A DNA stretch of 64,000 nucleotides, from the NCBI GenBank assembly GCA_938015595.1, contig CALLPI010000002.1:186001-250000 (forward strand), read 5' to 3'. The position numbers and the translations under genes are program-made. Source of the stretch: an uncultured Saprospiraceae bacterium (GTDB lineage Bacteria; Bacteroidota; Bacteroidia; Chitinophagales; Saprospiraceae). Below, piece by piece: positions 60,101 through 64,000 of the stretch. A model generated the notes under the pieces. The model was not told the origin of the DNA and searched no databases. It saw nothing but the letters and a program-made list of their open reading frames with translations. How positions within the stretch are numbered: the stretch's first letter is position 1; each line of letters starts with the position of its first letter.

Positions 60101-61069
60101 CACCCCTCCTACCATCCCGCAGAGGAGCGCATAGACCTCCGCGACCCAGCTACAGCAGCTTCGGGAACCCTGCGCAAGGAATTGCTCTTTGAACACCCCC
60201 TTCCGGTGAAGACCTTCGATGCCCAGTTGCGCACGCCTTTAGCAGGGGTGCGAATAGAACTCATGGAGTTGGATGCGATCCGTCCGCGCAGTGTATTTAA
60301 GGAAAACCCCAATGGTAATGATTTCAGTTTCCCTGTACTGCCCGACAAACGCTATCTACTCACCGCCGAACGACCAGGATACCGGCCCGTCACTGACACC
60401 ATTCGCATCCCGAATGATCCTAATCAGCGTTTGGATACTGTGAAGGTGTATTTGCGCCAGAAAAACTTTGATGAATTGCTGCCGCTGTCTTTGTACTTTG
60501 ACAACGACCACCCTAATCCGCGTACTACGCTCAGCACCACCACTCTTGATTACGGCCAGACTTTCGATCGCTATTATGCTCGTAAGCAAGAATATATTGA
60601 CGAGTTTACCAAAGGAGAAAAACTCAGTGACGAAGAGCGCTTCCTTATTGAGCAGTCATACATCCGTTTCTTTGAGCGCTCATTAAAAGGCGGATACAGA
60701 GACTTGCAAGCCTTTAGCGATAAGTTGTTGGAGTTTTTGCAAGAAGGTAGTGCCATCGAAATTGAATTGCGGGGCTACTCCAGCCCGCGTGGCACTAACT
60801 CCTATAATCTATACTTGAGCCGCCGGCGCGCCAGTTCAGTAGCCAACTACTTCTATCGTTATAAAAATGGCGCATTCATGCCCTACATCCGCAACGGCAA
60901 ATTGCGCATTGGCAAAATCGGCTTCGGGGAAGAAACTCCCGACCCCATACGCGCCAGTGATCGCTACGACGATCTCAAAGGATCGGTGTTCAGCACCCAG
61001 GCTTGCTTAGCCCGGCGGGTACAAATTGTAGATGTAAGGATGCAAAGCACTACCTCTGATAACCAGTAA
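57197..61069 (+). CDS. PorE-like protein: TPR, PD40 propeller, seven tandem regulatory-type repeats, OmpA-like end
   Basis: The 1290-residue protein starts with a signal peptide (LLALIAALFIITSAHAQ). Residues about 30-160 are TPR-like helices (ADSTFAKRDFHSAFKYADAAL and RMAQAHQILGNYDQAALLFQ). About 170-430 is a PD40 propeller (LYFVSDRPGGRGKLDIW, IYFSSDGYPGLGGYDIF). About 434-1089 holds seven repeats of about 88-97 residues, each with an 'x-x-V-x-L-Y-E' strand, 'NxxxNDFxF', 'PG-K-x-Y-x-I' and 'ERPGYxPA-E-x-x-D-L'. The last 200 residues resemble OmpA (IEIELRGYSSPRG, LYLSRRRASSVANYF). Known PorE has one carboxypeptidase-regulatory-like domain, so seven is a marked expansion. The frame opens at 57116, but the ATG at 57197 gives the signal peptide. 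Confidence 0.85.
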   Translation: MNYRHLLALIAALFIITSAHAQPLRKWIAAADSTFAKRDFHSAFKYADAALRYDTTRIDLWYLYAESAFEFQAYPSAIHGYQRVLNSNQRANYPRTVLRMAQAHQILGNYDQAALLFQRFIDEQPGAAAEDLAAADKGIRDIQYTRQILQNPGNLEVSRLDEGINTPYSEFGAIYHNDTLYYSSFQFNFPKDTRKPPRRIHKIMTSVGGAAGKPLPEYFNEPDKHVAHTAFSHDFSRIYYTLCEYIGTGDTDIRCELYQRERTGQGWGPAQKLSVNVPGYTTTQPTIAYDPDSGVETLYFVSDRPGGRGKLDIWSAQLTSPGGACSTPVNVTALNTTGNDVTPFFHNPTKTIYFSSDGYPGLGGYDIFRAAMRGIGWETPQNLGAGINSSFHDVYYTINESGTLALLSSNRPGATLLDKKSDVCCHDIWRVELAQPFRINVFAFNKLDSLPLADVTVRVFELMPDNSQKLVATQVNPASNEFSFLLARGKRYLIKGEREGFLPASETIDLNDPAIADKDEGEVKLYLEPAQVQLNAFTFSRPDGQPLNAATVKLYEIMPNGSEQLVASKQNPTANDFNFALTPGRKYRIEAERPGYSPAIESLDLNDPVLAGKSAIEKKLYLDPAPLTLEVITLTQSRQPLQGATVALSEKALNDEERPLAERSNDTGNSFTFTLAPGKNYLIKGTHSWYLPATESLDLSKPELIPPGNVIRKELIFRQQPSVVSVSTFDARSSQGLDSVRVTVYRINPDGNREVVTTDLNPNSNDYRFELLPGYLYEVVGERPGYAPAQERVDLRNGASPLNARLFLQPSERELEVATFRRPDNQPLPAAQVELFEVSSAGERTFITSRLNPDGHTVRFPIEQGKQYLISATRPGYIPATELLDMRDPALRNLPVVKKPVYLTPAQVNLEIVALRRADRAPVNGSTVHLYEVGPDGKETLIASRTNRDGNNFNFPLAPGKLYVVRGDHPSYHPAEERIDLRDPATAASGTLRKELLFEHPLPVKTFDAQLRTPLAGVRIELMELDAIRPRSVFKENPNGNDFSFPVLPDKRYLLTAERPGYRPVTDTIRIPNDPNQRLDTVKVYLRQKNFDELLPLSLYFDNDHPNPRTTLSTTTLDYGQTFDRYYARKQEYIDEFTKGEKLSDEERFLIEQSYIRFFERSLKGGYRDLQAFSDKLLEFLQEGSAIEIELRGYSSPRGTNSYNLYLSRRRASSVANYFYRYKNGAFMPYIRNGKLRIGKIGFGEETPDPIRASDRYDDLKGSVFSTQACLARRVQIVDVRMQSTTSDNQ

Positions 61070-61089
61070 CATACGACTCTAAAAATTCC

Positions 61090-64000
61090 ATGGCTATCCA
61101 AAGTATAAATATCGTGAAACACTCGACCATTCTCATCCGAAGCGCTCTGCTTGTTGGGCTGTTTAGCGCATTATTTCTATCTCAACTGAAGGCCACGCAC
61201 ATCGTAGGAGGGCAGATTGGCTATCGCTGGGTTTCGGGGAACACCTATGAGATCATTCTGGATGTCTATCGGGATTGCAGCAACCCCGCTAATGAACCCT
61301 TCGATCCTACGGCTTTCGTGGGCGTCTATGATCTCCAGGGCACTTGGATTCAGAACATCTCTATGCCGTTCATGGGTGCGGATACCCTGGATGCTATACT
61401 CTTTGACGAATGCCTCTTCGTGCCAGCCAACATATGCGTATCGCGTACGCAGTACCGAGGCTTTTTCACAATCAGCTCCAACCCGCCCCCTGGCGGATAT
61501 CGTTTCGCCTATGTACGCTGCTGCCGCAACGAAACCATCACTAACATCATAGACCCCCTCGAATCAGGGGCAGTATATGATATTGTACTGACTACTACGG
61601 CCATACAGTACCGCAACAGCAGCCCGCGCTTCCGCTCCTGGCCACCTATCTTTATATGTGTCAACAATCCTATTTTGTACGACCACTCAGCGGTAGACAC
61701 CTTTCAGATGGCAGCTACGCGCGACTCTATCGTATATCGCTTGTGCCAACCCCTATCCGGTGGCACCCTCGCCCGCCCGCGCCCCATACCACCGCAAAGC
61801 CCACCTTCTAGTTGGTCGGATGTAGAATGGAAAACACCCCTGTATGGCTTAACCAATATGTTGGGCAATACCGGCGACACGTCTCTGGTACTTACCGGAT
61901 GCACATCTTCAGACACCATTATATCTGACTCTCTCAAGATAAACCCCATAACTGGTCTGCTCACCGGTACGCCTACCATACAGGGGCAGTTTGTGGTGGG
62001 GGTTTGTGCTGATGAATACATCCCCGGTACTGACATCCTGCTCTCAACCACACGCCGCGACTTCCAGTACAACGTAGGGCCTTGCCTGGAGGTAGCTGCC
62101 AACTTTGATGCCCCTTCGGTACAATGCGACAACCTGACCGTACAGTTCAACAGCACCAGCACCAACGCCGATGAGTTCATTTGGTACTTCAACTTCCCCT
62201 CTACTACCCCTACCTCTACACTGGCCAATCCGGCGCATACCTTTCCAGACACTGGACGCTACACAGTGGCGCTCATCGTAGAGCCGCTGAGCACTTGTGT
62301 GGATACCTTCTGCCAAGAGGTTCGCCTGGTGAACAGCACATTGCAGGCAGACTTCCAACTGGACGTATTCGACTGCGACACCTTTGCCGTACTGCAATTA
62401 CAAGACCGCTCGGCAGACAGCGCCGTCCAAATCATCCAACGCCAGTGGACGGTGACGTATGACACCACCGTCCTGACTTCTACGCAACAAAACCCAAGGT
62501 TCAACCTGCCGCTAGGCGTCAGCGGTACAGTGCGCTTGACCGTCATCAATGCAAACACTTGTACAGAGACCTTCCAGGCTAACTTCCAAACTGGACTGGA
62601 CAATCCGGGCAGCTATATCAACGCCAACCTGAGTGCCTGCAATGGCGATACGCTATTCCTGAACCCCGATACCCCACCAGGCATTAGTTTTGGCTACGAG
62701 TGGTCGCCGACTACAGGGCTGATTGACCCGTCCAACACCGTCAACCCTCGCATCATAGCCGGCTTGAATAGTGCGTATTCTGTAACCATTACCGCGCCTG
62801 GAGCAGTTTGCCAGATTGTAAGAACCGTGACAATAGCCAGCAGCCCGCTGCCAGTATTGGATTTTGACACCACAGCGGATTGTGATGGTCTAACTATCAA
62901 CTTCAACAATACCAGTACAGGTGCCACTGCTTTTGAATGGAACTTTGGCGACCCCAATAACCCTTCTGCCGGCTCTACTCAGGTAAATCCTTCCTACACT
63001 TACCCGGAGGTGGGCACCTATCTGGTGACACTCAAAGTGCCCGACAACCTGAGCTGCCGCGACTCCATTACCCGCCCAGTGACTGTACTGACCAAATCAC
63101 TCAGTGCTGAATTTGATGTGGAGTATGCTTCCTGCTCGCCTGACAGCGTACGGGTACGCTTTCTGGATCGCTCTGTCAGCACTGGCAGCCCGATTGTGGC
63201 CTGGGCCTGGGATTTTGGCAACGGTCAGACCTCTACTCAGCAGAACCCGGAAATCACCCTCTTAGCCAATGCAGACCTAAACGTGACCTCCACCGTAACC
63301 GCAGCAGACAACTGCAGCAACACCATGACCAAGCCAATAGCCATTCGCCTGGTGAATCCGCTAGACTTCAGCGGCTTGCCAACTCAACTGATCCGATGCA
63401 ATGACGCTGCCGCCTTCTTGCCGACACCGCTGAACGCCAATTACATATATCAGTGGTTGCCCACCGACGGCATAGATGACCCCGCCTCGAACAATCCGGT
63501 GTTCAGCCCGGCGCAAACCACCACCTACACCTTGCGAGTAGGGGCAGTGGGAACAGATACTTGTTTTTCTACTTACCAGTTGATAGTAGTAGTGCCGCCG
63601 GCGGTGGAGTTGTTCGTGTCGGGCGGCGGGCAAACCTGCGACCCACAGGCTACGCTACTAGCCAGCGCCGAAGTGCCAGTAGATTTTGTGTGGACAAACG
63701 CATCAGGCGAAGTACTTTCCAATGACAACGCCCTGACTGTGCCGGTATCAGGCGTAGCCGTCTATACTGTGACAGCCACCGACCAGTTTGGCTGTAATGA
63801 AGCCCAGCAAGTACAGTTGTCCGGTGGGCCAGTCAATGTAACCCTGCCACCAGTGGCTGCCGTATGCCTGGGTGAGACGCTGACCTTGTTCATACAAAAC
63901 AATGACCCCAACGATACCCTTACTTACCTATGGACACCAGCTAGCGCTTTCGCACCTGGTACGAATGTCAACGCTGTACCTGACTACCTCGAAATTGTAG
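61090..64000 (+). CDS. PKD-repeat surface protein, 3' end cut by window edge
   Basis: At least 970 residues are open to the window end. After a signal peptide (STILIRSALLVGLFSALFLSQLKA) comes the N-terminal domain THIVGGQIGYRWVSGNTYEIILDVYRDCSNP, common at the start of very large Bacteroidota surface proteins. Immunoglobulin-like and PKD modules follow, for example FIWYFNFPSTT ... NPAHTFPDTGRYTVALIV and FEWNFGDPNNPSAGSTQVNPSYTYPEVGTYLVTLKV. Such proteins often end in a type IX sorting domain, which here would lie beyond the window. An in-frame GTG near 61114 is an alternative start. Location after the PorE-like gene suggests it is exported or anchored by the same module. Confidence 0.88.
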   Translation, partial: MAIQSINIVKHSTILIRSALLVGLFSALFLSQLKATHIVGGQIGYRWVSGNTYEIILDVYRDCSNPANEPFDPTAFVGVYDLQGTWIQNISMPFMGADTLDAILFDECLFVPANICVSRTQYRGFFTISSNPPPGGYRFAYVRCCRNETITNIIDPLESGAVYDIVLTTTAIQYRNSSPRFRSWPPIFICVNNPILYDHSAVDTFQMAATRDSIVYRLCQPLSGGTLARPRPIPPQSPPSSWSDVEWKTPLYGLTNMLGNTGDTSLVLTGCTSSDTIISDSLKINPITGLLTGTPTIQGQFVVGVCADEYIPGTDILLSTTRRDFQYNVGPCLEVAANFDAPSVQCDNLTVQFNSTSTNADEFIWYFNFPSTTPTSTLANPAHTFPDTGRYTVALIVEPLSTCVDTFCQEVRLVNSTLQADFQLDVFDCDTFAVLQLQDRSADSAVQIIQRQWTVTYDTTVLTSTQQNPRFNLPLGVSGTVRLTVINANTCTETFQANFQTGLDNPGSYINANLSACNGDTLFLNPDTPPGISFGYEWSPTTGLIDPSNTVNPRIIAGLNSAYSVTITAPGAVCQIVRTVTIASSPLPVLDFDTTADCDGLTINFNNTSTGATAFEWNFGDPNNPSAGSTQVNPSYTYPEVGTYLVTLKVPDNLSCRDSITRPVTVLTKSLSAEFDVEYASCSPDSVRVRFLDRSVSTGSPIVAWAWDFGNGQTSTQQNPEITLLANADLNVTSTVTAADNCSNTMTKPIAIRLVNPLDFSGLPTQLIRCNDAAAFLPTPLNANYIYQWLPTDGIDDPASNNPVFSPAQTTTYTLRVGAVGTDTCFSTYQLIVVVPPAVELFVSGGGQTCDPQATLLASAEVPVDFVWTNASGEVLSNDNALTVPVSGVAVYTVTATDQFGCNEAQQVQLSGGPVNVTLPPVAAVCLGETLTLFIQNNDPNDTLTYLWTPASAFAPGTNVNAVPDYLEIV

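Noticed and set aside
1-64000. tRNA, rRNA, CRISPR arrays, insertion sequences, prophage
   Set aside because: Intergenic regions were read for cloverleaf ends, regularly spaced repeats, transposase frames and terminal inverted repeats; none was convincing.

Overview
The window reads as chromosomal DNA of a Bacteroidota bacterium, most likely from the Saprospiria (Saprospiraceae/Lewinella-like). This placement is inferred from content, not from a database search. The pointers are PorP/SprF plus a TPR-PD40-OmpA partner, a giant PKD-repeat surface protein, a fused CcoNO oxidase with CcoG/H/S/P/Q, a eukaryote-like NrdB, FtsZ ending in a basic conserved tail, and several promoters of the Bacteroidota type (TTG, 17-21 nt, TAnnTTTG). 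Base composition is near 50% GC. I saw no tRNA, rRNA, CRISPR array, prophage or insertion sequence.

Layout: 1-1284 is the 5' part of an acyl-CoA dehydrogenase gene (minus) that leaves the window. 1654-5124 is the class Ia ribonucleotide reductase operon nrdB-nrdA, preceded by two inverted DnaA-box-like palindromes and closed by a terminator. 5444-9670 (minus) holds an O-antigen ligase-like membrane protein, a decayed secreted-protein gene, lipA and a secreted/barrel-like protein. 9811-14000 (plus) holds a polysaccharide deacetylase-like protein, a lipoylated 2-oxoacid dehydrogenase E2 and a polytopic membrane protein.

14137-29699 (minus) is a complete, tightly packed division and cell wall (dcw) cluster in the order mraZ, rsmH, ftsL, ftsI (PASTA-tailed PBP), murE, mraY, murD, ftsW, murG-murC, ftsQ, ftsA, ftsZ. 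Its striking feature is that murG and murC form one uninterrupted 846-codon frame, so the lipid II glycosyltransferase and the UDP-MurNAc:L-Ala ligase should be made as one polypeptide. MraZ-type direct repeats lie ahead of mraZ and a terminator follows ftsZ.

30086-41965 contains a membrane-anchored papain-like protease, a MacB/FtsX-type permease, a second long acyl-CoA dehydrogenase whose promoter is flanked by two identical inverted repeats 63 bp apart, dnaK with its terminator, an RNA m5C methyltransferase, an alpha/beta hydrolase, a DUF7309/DUF6930-type protein and a nucleoside-type MFS transporter. 42394-49878 (plus) is a cbb3 oxidase module (ccoS, ccoNO, ccoQ, ccoP, ccoG, ccoH, TauE/SafE-like protein) ending with a ferredoxin/flavodoxin-NADP reductase. 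50244-52227 holds a 44-residue membrane peptide, a methyltransferase and a phytanoyl-CoA dioxygenase-like protein. 52376-54305 is a two-gene hydroxyproline-type module (DHDPS-family deaminase plus 4-hydroxyproline epimerase) closed by a strong, probably bidirectional terminator. 55577-54561 (minus) is a secreted beta-helix-like repeat protein. 56052-64000 (plus) is a type IX secretion/surface module: PorP/SprF, a PorE-like protein with seven tandem carboxypeptidase-regulatory-like repeats, and the start of a PKD-repeat protein running off the window.
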